Of a DNA stretch of 64,000 nt, positions 30,379 to 37,865 are shown in pieces. This DNA is from Pseudomonas azadiae (GTDB lineage Bacteria > Pseudomonadota > Gammaproteobacteria > Pseudomonadales > Pseudomonadaceae), in contig NZ_JAHSTY010000001.1 in the NCBI RefSeq assembly GCF_019145355.1, positions 3,348,001-3,412,000 of the forward strand, given 5' to 3'. The position numbers were made by a program, and so were the translations under genes. The notes beneath the pieces are model-generated. The model was not told the DNA's origin, made no database searches, and was given only the letters and a program-made list of their open reading frames with translations. The first letter of the stretch is position 1. Each line of letters opens with the position of its first letter.

Positions 30379-31446
30379 ATGACTGCCCTCAAGAACGACC
30401 GTTTCCTGCGTGCCCTGCTCAAGCAACCCGTGGACGTCACCCCTGTGTGGATGATGCGCCAGGCTGGTCGCTACCTGCCGGAATACCGCGCCAGCCGCGC
30501 CCACGCCGGCGACTTCATGAGCCTGTGCATGAATCCTGCGTTCGCCTGCGAAGTCACGATGCAACCGCTGGACCGCTACCCGCAACTGGATGCGGCCATC
30601 CTCTTCTCCGACATCCTCACCATCCCTGACGCCATGGGCCAAGGCCTGTACTTCGAAACCGGCGAAGGCCCGCGCTTCAGGAAAGTCGTCAGCACCCTGG
30701 CCGATATCGAGGCCCTGCCGATTCCCGATCCGCACAAAGACCTCGGTTATGTGATGGACGCCGTGAGCACCATCCGCCGTGAACTCAACGGCCGCGTGCC
30801 GCTGATCGGCTTCTCCGGCAGCCCCTGGACCCTGGCCACCTACATGGTCGAAGGCGGCTCGTCGAAAGACTTCCGCAAGACCAAGGCCATGCTCTACGAC
30901 AACCCGCACGCCATGCACCTGCTGCTCGACAAGCTGGCGCAGTCGGTCACCTCGTACCTCAACGGCCAGATCATGGCCGGCGCGCAAGCCGTGCAGATCT
31001 TCGACACCTGGGGCGGCAACCTCTCGGCGGCGGCGTACCAGGAATTCTCCCTGGCCTACATGCGCAAGATCGTCAGCGGCCTGATCCGTGAACACGAAGG
31101 CCGCAAGGTCCCGGTGATCATGTTCACCAAGGGCGGCGGCCTGTGGCTGGAAAGCATCGCCGACGCCGGTGCTGACGCACTGGGCCTGGACTGGACCTGC
31201 GACATCGGCGAAGCCCGCCAGCGCGTCGGCAACCGCGTTGCGCTGCAGGGCAACATGGACCCGACCGTGCTGTACGCCAAGCCGGAAGCGATCCGCACCG
31301 AAGTCGGGCGCATCCTCGCCAGCTACGGCAAGGGCACCGGGCACGTGTTCAACCTTGGCCATGGCATCACCCCGGAAGTGAACCCGGAGCATGCTGGCGC
31401 GTTCCTGCGTGCGGTGCACGAATTGTCGGCGCAGTATCACGAGTGA
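30379..31446 (+). CDS. hemE: Uroporphyrinogen decarboxylase
   Basis: Converts uroporphyrinogen III to coproporphyrinogen III in heme synthesis; cytoplasmic TIM-barrel enzyme needing no cofactor. The 355-residue product has the signature [14 protein letters not shown], the substrate Asp region [13 protein letters not shown], the [16 protein letters not shown] loop and DTWGGNLS. The ATG at 30379 is unambiguous. A terminator follows 17 bases after the stop. Confidence 0.97.
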   Translation: MTALKNDRFLRALLKQPVDVTPVWMMRQAGRYLPEYRASRAHAGDFMSLCMNPAFACEVTMQPLDRYPQLDAAILFSDILTIPDAMGQGLYFETGEGPRFRKVVSTLADIEALPIPDPHKDLGYVMDAVSTIRRELNGRVPLIGFSGSPWTLATYMVEGGSSKDFRKTKAMLYDNPHAMHLLLDKLAQSVTSYLNGQIMAGAQAVQIFDTWGGNLSAAAYQEFSLAYMRKIVSGLIREHEGRKVPVIMFTKGGGLWLESIADAGADALGLDWTCDIGEARQRVGNRVALQGNMDPTVLYAKPEAIRTEVGRILASYGKGTGHVFNLGHGITPEVNPEHAGAFLRAVHELSAQYHE

Positions 31447-31462
31447 TCGGCGCGCAATAGAA

Positions 31463-31490
31463 AATGCCCGGTTTGTGCCGGGTATTTTTT
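31463..31490 (+). terminator. Intrinsic terminator of hemE
   Basis: CCCGG, six-base loop, CCGGG, extended by AAAT/ATTT pairing and ending in six T. It marks the end of the conserved core block; accessory genes follow. Confidence 0.88.
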
Positions 31491-31511
31491 GATACAGCAG
31501 AAATAACGCGC

Positions 31512-31539
31512 TTGCAATGTCCGTTATTACGGACATACT
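31512..31539 (+). promoter_or_regulatory. hipB promoter with palindromic operator in the spacer
   Basis: TTGCAA, 16 bases, CATACT. The spacer is filled exactly by the palindrome TGTCCGT-TATT-ACGGACA (31518-31535, running into the -10), and another half-site GTCCGTTA lies at 31559 beside the start codon. This is the expected arrangement for autorepression by a HipB-like antitoxin. Confidence 0.7.
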
Positions 31540-31565
31540 GACGTCGCTAGTCATTAAAGTCCGTT

Positions 31566-31829
31566 ATGGGTGACATTATGTTGCTGGCCAATCCGCCCGA
31601 GTTGGGTGACAGAATACGACAGCTGCGTCGCGCCAAAGGCTATAGCCAGGCGCAACTGGCGGAGCGGGCCAAGTGCAACCGCAAGACCATAATGGATCTT
31701 GAAGCAGGTGAAAACGTCGCGATGTACACGGTGTTCCGGGTAATTTCTGCGCTGGGAATGGCCCTGGACGTTGTCGATAAACGCATCGATCTCAAGTCCC
31801 TGGCCGATCTGGTGGAGCATGATGAGTAG
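31566..31829 (+). CDS. HipB-like antitoxin (XRE-family DNA-binding protein)
   Basis: An 87-residue protein consisting of one Cro/C1-type helix-turn-helix (about residues 12-68; RIRQLRRAKGYSQAQLAERA then RKTIMDLEAG). In HipBA modules this protein binds its own operator and neutralises the HipA kinase. The start could be ATG 31566 or, with a better GGGTGA ribosome-binding site, ATG 31578. Its 3' end overlaps by eight bases the ATG of a broken hipA, so it is now an antitoxin without a working partner in this window. It may survive as a plain repressor. Confidence 0.85.
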   Translation: MGDIMLLANPPELGDRIRQLRRAKGYSQAQLAERAKCNRKTIMDLEAGENVAMYTVFRVISALGMALDVVDKRIDLKSLADLVEHDE

Positions 31830-31982
31830 AGTCAAATTACTCAACGTCGTCACCCCCCCATGGACATTCAGGCGAACTGTCAAAGGGTTCGCAGTTCTCG
31901 TTCGCTTATTCATCCGCCGATGCCGAGCGCGAGGCGTCGCTGGTGATGCCCTACAACCCGACGCCTACGGTCAGTAACTTAA
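31822..31982 (+). pseudogene. hipA-like toxin kinase remnant (frameshifted and truncated)
   Basis: The ATG at 31822 overlaps hipB as in intact hipBA operons and opens MSRVKLLNVVTP. A run of seven C (31853-31859) then shifts the frame. Dropping one C restores HGHSGELSKGSQFSFAYSS, followed by DAEREASLVMPYNPTPTVSN, the N-terminal subdomain of HipA-family kinases. Homology stops after about 55 codons, next to a run of nine T, and the 3' end of the adjacent transporter gene begins. The roughly 350-residue kinase body is absent, so the toxin is dead even if the frameshift were a sequencing error. Confidence 0.8.
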
Positions 31983-32005
31983 AGCGGTTTTTTTTTGAGC
32001 CCGCA

Positions 32006-33280
32006 TCAGGTCGCTGTTCGCCCCAACGGCGGCAACTTCGCCAACCTCAATGCCACCAGCAACGCGCCAATCAACAACGCCACGATAAACGCGCCAATCC
32101 CGTTCCATCCGCCGAAGTGCCAGAAGAACCCGCCCGCCGTCCCGGCAATGCTCGATCCTGCGTAGTAGCTGAACAGGTACAGCGACGATGCCTGCCCCTT
32201 GGCTTTCACCGCGCGGCGGCCGATCCAGCTGCTGGCCACCGAGTGGGCGCCGAAGAAGCCGAAGGTGAAGACCAGCATGCCTGGCACCACCAGCCAGAGT
32301 GGGGTGAACAGGGTCATGGCCATGCCGGCGAGCATCAGCACGATCGTGGCCCAGAGCACGCGGCGGCGGCCCAGGCGGTCGGCCAGCGAGCCGATTTTCG
32401 CCGAGCTGTAGATGCCCGAGAGGTACACCAGCGACAGTAGGCCAACCACAGCCTGGCTGAGGTCATAAGGGTCTGCCAGCAGGCGGTAACCGATGTAGTT
32501 GAACAGGGTCACGAACGCACCCATCAGCAGAAAGGCTTCGAGGAACAACCACGGCAGGCCGGCGTCCTTGAAGTGCATGACGAAGCCATCCATCAGGCTG
32601 CGTGGCTTGAGGCTGGTGGCGCGGAAGTTGCGCGATTCGGGCAGGATTTTCCAGAATACCATGGCGGCGATCAGTGCCAGGGCGCCGATGATCAGCATTG
32701 CGGTGTGCCAACTGACGAAGTCGATCAACACGCCGATGATCAGCCGTCCACTCATGCCGCCAATCGCGTTGCCACCGATGTACAGGCCCATGGCCAGGCC
32801 GATGTGCTGCGGGTGGATCTCTTCGCTCAGGTAGGTCATGGCTACGGCGGCCAGGCCGCTCAGTGACAGGCCCACCAGCGCGCGCATCAGCAGGATGCCT
32901 TCCCAGCTCGGCATCAAGCCGCTGGCAATGGTCGCCAGTGCCGCGCAGAACAGTGCGCAGACCATCACCGGCTTGCGTCCCAGTCGGTCGGAGATCGGCC
33001 CGGTGATCAGCAAGCCGAATGCCAGCATCGCGGTAGCCACAGACAGGATCAGGCTGCTCTGCGCGGCATTGATGGAAAACTCATGGGACAGCGCCGGCAT
33101 CATCGGTTGCACGCAATACAGCAAGGCGAAGGTGGCAAAACCGCCGCAGAACAACGCCAGCACCGTACGCATGAACATCGGCGTGCCTTTTTCGATGTAC
33201 GCATCATTGAGTTGGGCCACCCCTTCATCCAGGGCGGTGGAAGGGCGTTCTTGAGCGAGTGGAGCGACAGCAGCTTTCAC
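32006..33280 (-). CDS. Major facilitator superfamily transporter
   Basis: Inner-membrane secondary transporter of 424 residues with about twelve hydrophobic segments. The MFS loop motif is GPISDRLGRKPV between segments 2 and 3, and a second copy GSLADRLGRRRV lies in the C-terminal half. It resembles the YnfM/arabinose-efflux subgroup; the substrate is unknown. The start is taken as GTG at 33280, with GAGG five bases upstream; GTG 33298 is possible. The protein has an unusual 40-residue polar N-terminus before the first membrane segment. It is divergent from a LysR regulator, which probably controls it. Confidence 0.88.
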   Translation of the reverse strand: MKAAVAPLAQERPSTALDEGVAQLNDAYIEKGTPMFMRTVLALFCGGFATFALLYCVQPMMPALSHEFSINAAQSSLILSVATAMLAFGLLITGPISDRLGRKPVMVCALFCAALATIASGLMPSWEGILLMRALVGLSLSGLAAVAMTYLSEEIHPQHIGLAMGLYIGGNAIGGMSGRLIIGVLIDFVSWHTAMLIIGALALIAAMVFWKILPESRNFRATSLKPRSLMDGFVMHFKDAGLPWLFLEAFLLMGAFVTLFNYIGYRLLADPYDLSQAVVGLLSLVYLSGIYSSAKIGSLADRLGRRRVLWATIVLMLAGMAMTLFTPLWLVVPGMLVFTFGFFGAHSVASSWIGRRAVKAKGQASSLYLFSYYAGSSIAGTAGGFFWHFGGWNGIGAFIVALLIGALLVALRLAKLPPLGRTAT

Positions 33281-33318
33281 GGGGACCTCGGGGCGCACGA
33301 GCGTGCCAGGAGCGGCAA

Positions 33319-33354
33319 TGGAAAAAGAATATAGCTGGCTAATGATTCTTTCCA
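33319..33354. promoter_or_regulatory. Dyad in the divergent MFS/LysR promoter
   Basis: TGGAAA-A-AGAAT (33319-33330), 14 bases, then ATTCTTTCCA (33345-33354): an almost perfect inverted repeat in the 123-base gap between the two divergent starts. Its position and symmetry suit a LysR-type regulator site controlling both genes. Confidence 0.55.
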
Positions 33355-33403
33355 ATATATTGTTCGACCTGTTTGATAGCTTTAACGACCTAATGAGGTG
33401 TGC

Positions 33404-34297
33404 ATGGAATTGCGTCACTTGCGGTACTTCATCGCCGTTGCCGAAGAACTGCATTTTGGCCGCGCCGCGCAGGTGCTGGGCATCTCGCAGCCGCCGCTGA
33501 GCCAGCAGATCCAGGCGCTGGAACAGCAAGTGGGCGCGCGGTTATTCGAGCGGACCAATCGCCGGGTCGAGCTGAGTGAAGCGGGCCGATTATTCCTGCA
33601 CGAGGCACGATTGGTGCTGGCACAGGTCGACAAGGCGGCGGATGTGGCGCGTCGTGCGCAGTTGGGCGAGCTGGGTGAATTGAAGATCGGCTTCACCTCG
33701 TCGGCGCCGTTCAATTCCAGCATTCCCCAGGCGATCTTCGCGTTTCGCCAAGCGTTCCCGGCGGTGCACCTCAATCTGCAGGAGATGAGCAGCACAGAAG
33801 TGGCCGAGTCGCTGGTGGATGAGTCGATCCAGGTGGGGCTGATGCGACCGCTGCCGTTGCCGGACTCGCTGAGCGTGGTCGAGCTGATGCGCGAGCCGCT
33901 GGTGGCCGTGTTGAATGCCGACCACCCACTGGCAGAGGGCAGCGAGCGGGGCGTGCACCTGGCGCAACTGGCGCAGGAGCCGTTCGTGTTTTTCCCGCGC
34001 GCCTACGGCAGCGGTCTGTATGCGCAGTTGCTCAGCCTGTGCCGTGACGCCGGCTTCAGCCCCCACATCGCCCAGGAGGCGGGGGAGGCGATGACCATCA
34101 TCGGTCTGGTGGCGGCGGGATTGGGCGTGTCGGTGTTGCCGGCGTCATACCAACGCATACGGATCGATGGCGTGGTGTATCGCACGTTGCTCGACCCCGA
34201 GGCGGTGACGGCGGTGTGGCTGGTGCAACGCAAGGGCGCGCAGACGCCGATGGCGAAGGCGTTTGTGGAGTTGTTGACGCGTAAGGCAGTGCTGTAG
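33404..34297 (+). CDS. LysR-family transcriptional regulator
   Basis: A 297-residue LysR-type regulator: N-terminal winged helix-turn-helix (about 1-60; FGRAAQVLGISQPPLSQQI), linker helix, then a periplasmic-binding-protein-like effector domain (about 90-295). The start MELRHLRYFIAVAEELHF is typical of the BenM/CatR branch, whose members often sense aromatic or small organic acids; the effector here is unknown. It is divergent from the MFS transporter, with a dyad between them, which suggests it regulates that gene. Confidence 0.92.
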   Translation: MELRHLRYFIAVAEELHFGRAAQVLGISQPPLSQQIQALEQQVGARLFERTNRRVELSEAGRLFLHEARLVLAQVDKAADVARRAQLGELGELKIGFTSSAPFNSSIPQAIFAFRQAFPAVHLNLQEMSSTEVAESLVDESIQVGLMRPLPLPDSLSVVELMREPLVAVLNADHPLAEGSERGVHLAQLAQEPFVFFPRAYGSGLYAQLLSLCRDAGFSPHIAQEAGEAMTIIGLVAAGLGVSVLPASYQRIRIDGVVYRTLLDPEAVTAVWLVQRKGAQTPMAKAFVELLTRKAVL

Positions 34298-34383
34298 CGC
34301 GGACACATATCAGGTAACGCAACCGGCTTAGTTATTCGCCGAAAAGTTACGCAGAATCGCTTTTTCTCAAGCGAGTGATATGG

Positions 34384-34770
34384 ATGGCACTTCTCTATCA
34401 GCCCAAGGAGGGCAGCGTGTTGATGTGTGATTTTCGAGGCTATGAGGCCCCGGAAATCATAAAGATCCGACCGGTAATCGTGGTACGCAAGCACCGAACC
34501 AATAAGTTGCTGGTGACGGTTGTGCCACTGAGCACCACTGCGCCGCAGACGGTCTTGGAGCACCACTTGCAGCTCGATAGTCATCTTCAAGGAGCAAGCC
34601 CTGTCTGCTGGGCAAAATGTGACATTGTGGCGACTGTCAGCCTGGGCAGGCTCGACCGGATCAAAAGCAAAGATCGTCACGGCAAACGAACTTACAAAAT
34701 CGCTGAACTCACCTATGATCAATTCTTAGCAATAAAGGCGGCGGTGCGCAGTGCGCTGGGGCTGCATTGA
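34384..34770 (+). CDS. PemK/MazF-like endoribonuclease toxin, no antitoxin visible
   Basis: A 128-residue protein of the PemK/MazF fold, recognised from the N-terminal strand pattern (GSVLMCDFRGYEAPEIIKIRP), VIVVRKH, TVVPLSTT and the core SLGRLDRIK. Such toxins cleave mRNA and are normally paired with a small antitoxin encoded just upstream. Here the 86 bases upstream contain no reading frame of suitable size and the next gene is LysR, so it looks orphaned. The ATG at 34384 is preferred over GTG 34375. Some members of this subgroup may not be toxins. Confidence 0.75.
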   Translation: MALLYQPKEGSVLMCDFRGYEAPEIIKIRPVIVVRKHRTNKLLVTVVPLSTTAPQTVLEHHLQLDSHLQGASPVCWAKCDIVATVSLGRLDRIKSKDRHGKRTYKIAELTYDQFLAIKAAVRSALGLH

Positions 34771-34795
34771 GGGATGAACGGCATTTTGCCACGGG

Positions 34796-34823
34796 TTGCC
34801 GTTAAGCTGTTTTCAGGCATACT
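34796..34823 (+). promoter_or_regulatory. Promoter of a candidate small RNA
   Basis: TTGCCG, 16 bases, CATACT. It lies 26 bases past the PemK-like stop, and no reading frame follows it on this strand before the terminator at 34930. Confidence 0.5.
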
Positions 34824-34829
34824 GCCCAA

Positions 34830-34952
34830 GTTCCCGAAAGGGGCTTGTGAGACTCTGAGGATCCTGGGCAACCAGCCATCGCAGAGCCAGGCAGGACGAG
34901 GCGATGACAAGCCAACCTGTTTGTGAAGAGGGCGCCGAGAGGCGCCCTTTGT
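34830..34952 (+). ncRNA. Candidate small RNA of about 120 nt
   Basis: Between a promoter-like sequence (34796-34823) and an intrinsic terminator (34930-34950) lies a non-coding segment with internal structure. GGCTTGT at 34842-34848 pairs with ACAAGCC at 34907-34913, enclosing an inner region with TCGC (34879) and GCGA (34901) also complementary. No conserved protein is encoded on either strand. I do not recognise the family. It ends next to the 3' end of the minus-strand lipoprotein gene, with which it converges. Confidence 0.55.
34928..34950 (+). terminator. Intrinsic terminator of the candidate small RNA
   Basis: GGGCGCC, GAGA loop, GGCGCCC, then TTTG: a perfect seven-pair stem with a stable tetraloop. 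The U-tract is short. On the other strand the same hairpin could end the aryl polyene operon, which stops 30 bases away. Confidence 0.7.
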
Positions 34953-34979
34953 CGTTTCTGAAGCCTGAGTGCCTCAGTT

Positions 34980-35426
34980 CTACTTGGTAGTCCCGGTCTG
35001 CTCAAACAACTGCGCCGCCGACCCCGCCTCGCCACTCACACCATTGCTGCGCAAGCCCGCCATGATGTCGCTGTCCAGGTTGTTCACCCAGCGGTTGTAG
35101 TTGCGATGGATCTTGCCGTCCTTGTAGCCCAGCTGTCGGCTGTCGCGGTAGGTGATGGTGTAGCTGTTGCGGGTGTAGCGGATGTCGATGGCCGCGTAGT
35201 ACTGATTACGCACGGTAATCTCGGCCTGCACCAGGTGCGGGCTCAGGCGTTGTACCGTCCATTCGCGTTTTTGCAGGGCGTTGACGATCACCGTTTTCAT
35301 TTTTTCTTCACTGACCTGGGCGTTGGCCGGCAGGTCGTGCTGGGTATTGAGGATCGGTTTGCTGGTGCAGCCGGCTGTCGTCAGCAGGGCCAGGGTGATC
35401 AGGGTCGCGCGTAGCAAGGAAGACAT
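34980..35426 (-). CDS. Small lipoprotein, last gene of the aryl polyene operon
   Basis: A 148-residue exported lipoprotein: signal sequence with lipobox TAGC and lipidated Cys20. The remainder has a pattern of alternating strands (KREWTVQRL, QAEITVR, AIDIRYTRNSYTITYRDS) and no enzyme motif that I recognise. It follows the ketosynthase after 27 bases with GGAG before the ATG, so it is probably the distal gene of the pigment operon. A role in placing the pigment in the outer membrane is possible but unproven. Confidence 0.75.
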   Translation of the reverse strand: MSSLLRATLITLALLTTAGCTSKPILNTQHDLPANAQVSEEKMKTVIVNALQKREWTVQRLSPHLVQAEITVRNQYYAAIDIRYTRNSYTITYRDSRQLGYKDGKIHRNYNRWVNNLDSDIMAGLRSNGVSGEAGSAAQLFEQTGTTK

Positions 35427-35453
35427 TCCGTATTCTCCAATCGATTAAAAAAG

Positions 35454-36680
35454 TCAGGACCAGCGGCGGAAGATCAGCGAGGTGTTGACGCCGCCAAAGG
35501 CAAAGTTATTGTTCATCACGTAATCGTGGTGCATCTCGCGAAACTCACCTTGCAGGTAATCCAGTTCGCCGCATTGCGGATCGACCGAATCCAGGTTGAA
35601 GGTATGCACGTACTGGTTGCGGTTCATCATCTCGATGCTGAACCACGACTCCAGCGCGCCGCACGCGCCCAAGGTATGGCCCAGAAAGCTCTTTTGCGAA
35701 CTGATGGGCATGCGGCTGCCGAACAGGCTGCTGGTGGCCAGCGTTTCGGCGATATCGCCCTGGTCAGTGGCGGTGCCATGACCATTCACGTAGCCGATCG
35801 AGGAAGGCTCTAGCCCGGCATCTTCCAAGGCCAACTCCATCGCGCGGCGCATGGTTTTCTGTTCCGGACGTGTGGTGTGCTGGCCGTCGGCGTTGCTGCC
35901 GAAGCCGACCAGCTCGGCGTGGATATGCGCACCGCGCGCCAGGGCGTGTTCCAGTTCTTCGAGCACCAGCATGCCGCCGCCTTCGCCGATCACCAGGCCA
36001 TCGCGCCCGCTGTCATAGGGGCGTGGGCTGGTTTGCGGGGCATCGTTCTTCAGGCTGGTGGCGTACAGCGCGTCGAACACCATGGCTTCGGTAGGGCACA
36101 GCTCTTCGGCGCCACCGGCCAGCATCAACGGCAGGCGGCCGAACTTGATCGCTTCATAGGCATAGCCGATGCCCTGGCTACCGCTGGTGCAGGCGCTGGA
36201 CGTGGGGATCAGCCGCCCGGTGAGGCCGAAAAAGATGCTGATATTCGCCGCCGTGGTGTGCGGCATCATGCGCACATAGGAGTTGGCGTTCAGCCCCTCG
36301 GCCACTGAATTGAGCAACATGTTGCCGAACGCCTTGATCTCGTCGGTGCTGCCGGTGGACGAGCCACAGGCCACGCCCATGCGTCCATCCTTGATCGATT
36401 CGTCGCCGAGCAGACCGGCGTCCTGCAACGCCTGTTCCGCCGCCCATACCGCCAGGCGCGAGACGCGGCCCATGCTGCGCAGTTGCTTGCGCGTCCAATG
36501 GGCGGGCACGACAAAGTCGTCGATCGGCCCGGCCAGGCGCGTGTTCAATTCGGTGAAGCGGTCCCACTCGTCCATGCGCCGGATGCCACTGCGGTTGGCG
36601 CGAAAGTTGGCCGAAATGGTGTCCCAGTCACCGCCCAGGGAGGTCATGCCGGCCATGCCGGTGACGACGACGCGTTTCAT
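35454..36680 (-). CDS. Beta-ketoacyl-ACP synthase (elongating ketosynthase, ApeO-type)
   Basis: Condensing enzyme of 408 residues with the KS triad: Cys in SSACTSGSQG, His in NGHGTATDQGD, His in FLGHTLGACGALE. In aryl polyene systems such a KS pairs with an inactive chain-length-factor partner to extend the chain on ACP; here the candidate partner is the 239-residue protein at 51792-52511. The ATG at 36680 overlaps the ketoreductase stop by one base (TGATG), with a G-rich ribosome-binding site. The assignment to ApeO is by analogy. Confidence 0.9.
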   Translation of the reverse strand: MKRVVVTGMAGMTSLGGDWDTISANFRANRSGIRRMDEWDRFTELNTRLAGPIDDFVVPAHWTRKQLRSMGRVSRLAVWAAEQALQDAGLLGDESIKDGRMGVACGSSTGSTDEIKAFGNMLLNSVAEGLNANSYVRMMPHTTAANISIFFGLTGRLIPTSSACTSGSQGIGYAYEAIKFGRLPLMLAGGAEELCPTEAMVFDALYATSLKNDAPQTSPRPYDSGRDGLVIGEGGGMLVLEELEHALARGAHIHAELVGFGSNADGQHTTRPEQKTMRRAMELALEDAGLEPSSIGYVNGHGTATDQGDIAETLATSSLFGSRMPISSQKSFLGHTLGACGALESWFSIEMMNRNQYVHTFNLDSVDPQCGELDYLQGEFREMHHDYVMNNNFAFGGVNTSLIFRRWS

Positions 36681-37408
36681 CAGCACAACCCCCCATTCAC
36701 CGCCAGGACTTGGCGCGTGATATAGCCCGCCTCGGCCGACATCAGGAAGTTCACCGCGCCGGCCACTTCTTCGGGCGTGCCCATGCGTTGTGCCGGGATC
36801 ATTTTCATTAACTCGTCGACCGGCACGTTTTCATCCAGCATGGCGGTGTCGATCAGGCCGGGGGCGACGCAGTTGACGGTGATCTTGCGCTTGCCCAGCT
36901 CGATGGCCAGGGCCTTGGCCGCGCCGATCAGGCCGGCTTTCGAGGCGCTGTAGTTGACCTGGCCGCGATTGCCGATCAACCCGGAAACCGAGGTGATGCA
37001 TACGATACGCCCGGCCGCGCGCCGGCGAATCATCGGCATCATCACCGGGTGCAGCACGTTGTAGAAACCGTCGAGATTGGTGCGCATCACCACGTCCCAG
37101 TCGTCTTCGGACAAGGCCGGGAAGGCGCCGTCACGGGTCAGCCCGGCGTTGAGCACCACGCCGTAATAGGCGCCATGTTGCTCCACATCGGCCTCAAGGA
37201 TTTGCCTGCAAAGGGCGCGATCCGCCACGTCGAATTGCAGCACCCGCGCCTGGCGGCCCAGCGCTTGAACCTCGGCCTGCACCGCGCAGGCTTCGGCATG
37301 GCCACTGCGGCAGTGCAGCACGATGTCATGCCCGGCCTGGGCCAGGCGCAGCGCAATGGCGCGGCCGATGCCACGGCTGGAGCCTGTGACCAGTACGGAT
37401 TCAGTCAT
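36680..37408 (-). CDS. 3-ketoacyl-ACP reductase (FabG-like, ApeQ-type)
   Basis: Short-chain dehydrogenase/reductase of 242 residues that would reduce the beta-keto group after each condensation. It has the Rossmann motif TGSSRGIGRAIA (about residues 7-18), NAG, and the catalytic Ser-Tyr-Lys set with YSASKAGLIGAAKA. It overlaps the dehydratase gene upstream by eight bases and the ketosynthase downstream by one, indicating tight coupling. Confidence 0.92.
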   Translation of the reverse strand: MTESVLVTGSSRGIGRAIALRLAQAGHDIVLHCRSGHAEACAVQAEVQALGRQARVLQFDVADRALCRQILEADVEQHGAYYGVVLNAGLTRDGAFPALSEDDWDVVMRTNLDGFYNVLHPVMMPMIRRRAAGRIVCITSVSGLIGNRGQVNYSASKAGLIGAAKALAIELGKRKITVNCVAPGLIDTAMLDENVPVDELMKMIPAQRMGTPEEVAGAVNFLMSAEAGYITRQVLAVNGGLC

Positions 37409-37865
37409 GACGTTCGTCCTTCGATTCAGCTAAATAGTTGGCCGCCTGGGGCGGTCGAAATACATTCAAGCGGGCGCTGGCCTGGATACCGTCGCCGGTC
37501 AGGTGGCATTCGAACACACCCATGCCGTTGTCGTCTTCCAGGGAGCGCAGGCCGTGGATCGTCAGTTCGGCGCCGGCGGGAAAGTGTTCCACGTTGCACT
37601 CGAACTTACGTGTGCCGAGCAGAAAGCCCAGTTCCACAGCTTCGCCTTTCTGGCGCGCGCGGCAGCCGGCATAGGCGGCGACGCTTTGCGCCATCAATTC
37701 GATGCCGACCCAGGCGGGCAAGCTGCCGTCCGCGCGATTGAACAGGCCGCCGTGCTGGACGGTGGTACGGGTGTGAATCTGCTCTTCGTCAAACGACAGC
37801 ACCTGGTCGATCAGGATCATGTCGCCGGCATGGGGCAGCAGTTCGGCGAGTGGCCAATTGATCAT
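37401..37865 (-). CDS. 3-hydroxyacyl-ACP dehydratase, hotdog fold (ApeP-type)
   Basis: A 154-residue single hotdog-fold protein related to FabA/FabZ-like dehydratases of aryl polyene clusters, beginning MINWPLAELLPHAGDMILID; the N-terminal LLPHAG is the usual active-site His region of this subgroup. It would remove water after ketoreduction and so keep the double bond, giving the conjugated polyene. The second dehydratase of the pathway is fused to the ligase at 48284-49954, and in described systems two such subunits form a heterodimer. The ATG at 37865 overlaps the preceding ketosynthase stop (ATGA). Confidence 0.88.
   Translation of the reverse strand: MINWPLAELLPHAGDMILIDQVLSFDEEQIHTRTTVQHGGLFNRADGSLPAWVGIELMAQSVAAYAGCRARQKGEAVELGFLLGTRKFECNVEHFPAGAELTIHGLRSLEDDNGMGVFECHLTGDGIQASARLNVFRPPQAANYLAESKDERHD

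Noticed and set aside
31988..31996. Run of nine T as an intrinsic terminator after the hipA remnant
   Set aside because: No stable hairpin precedes it on either strand; it may simply mark the deletion junction.
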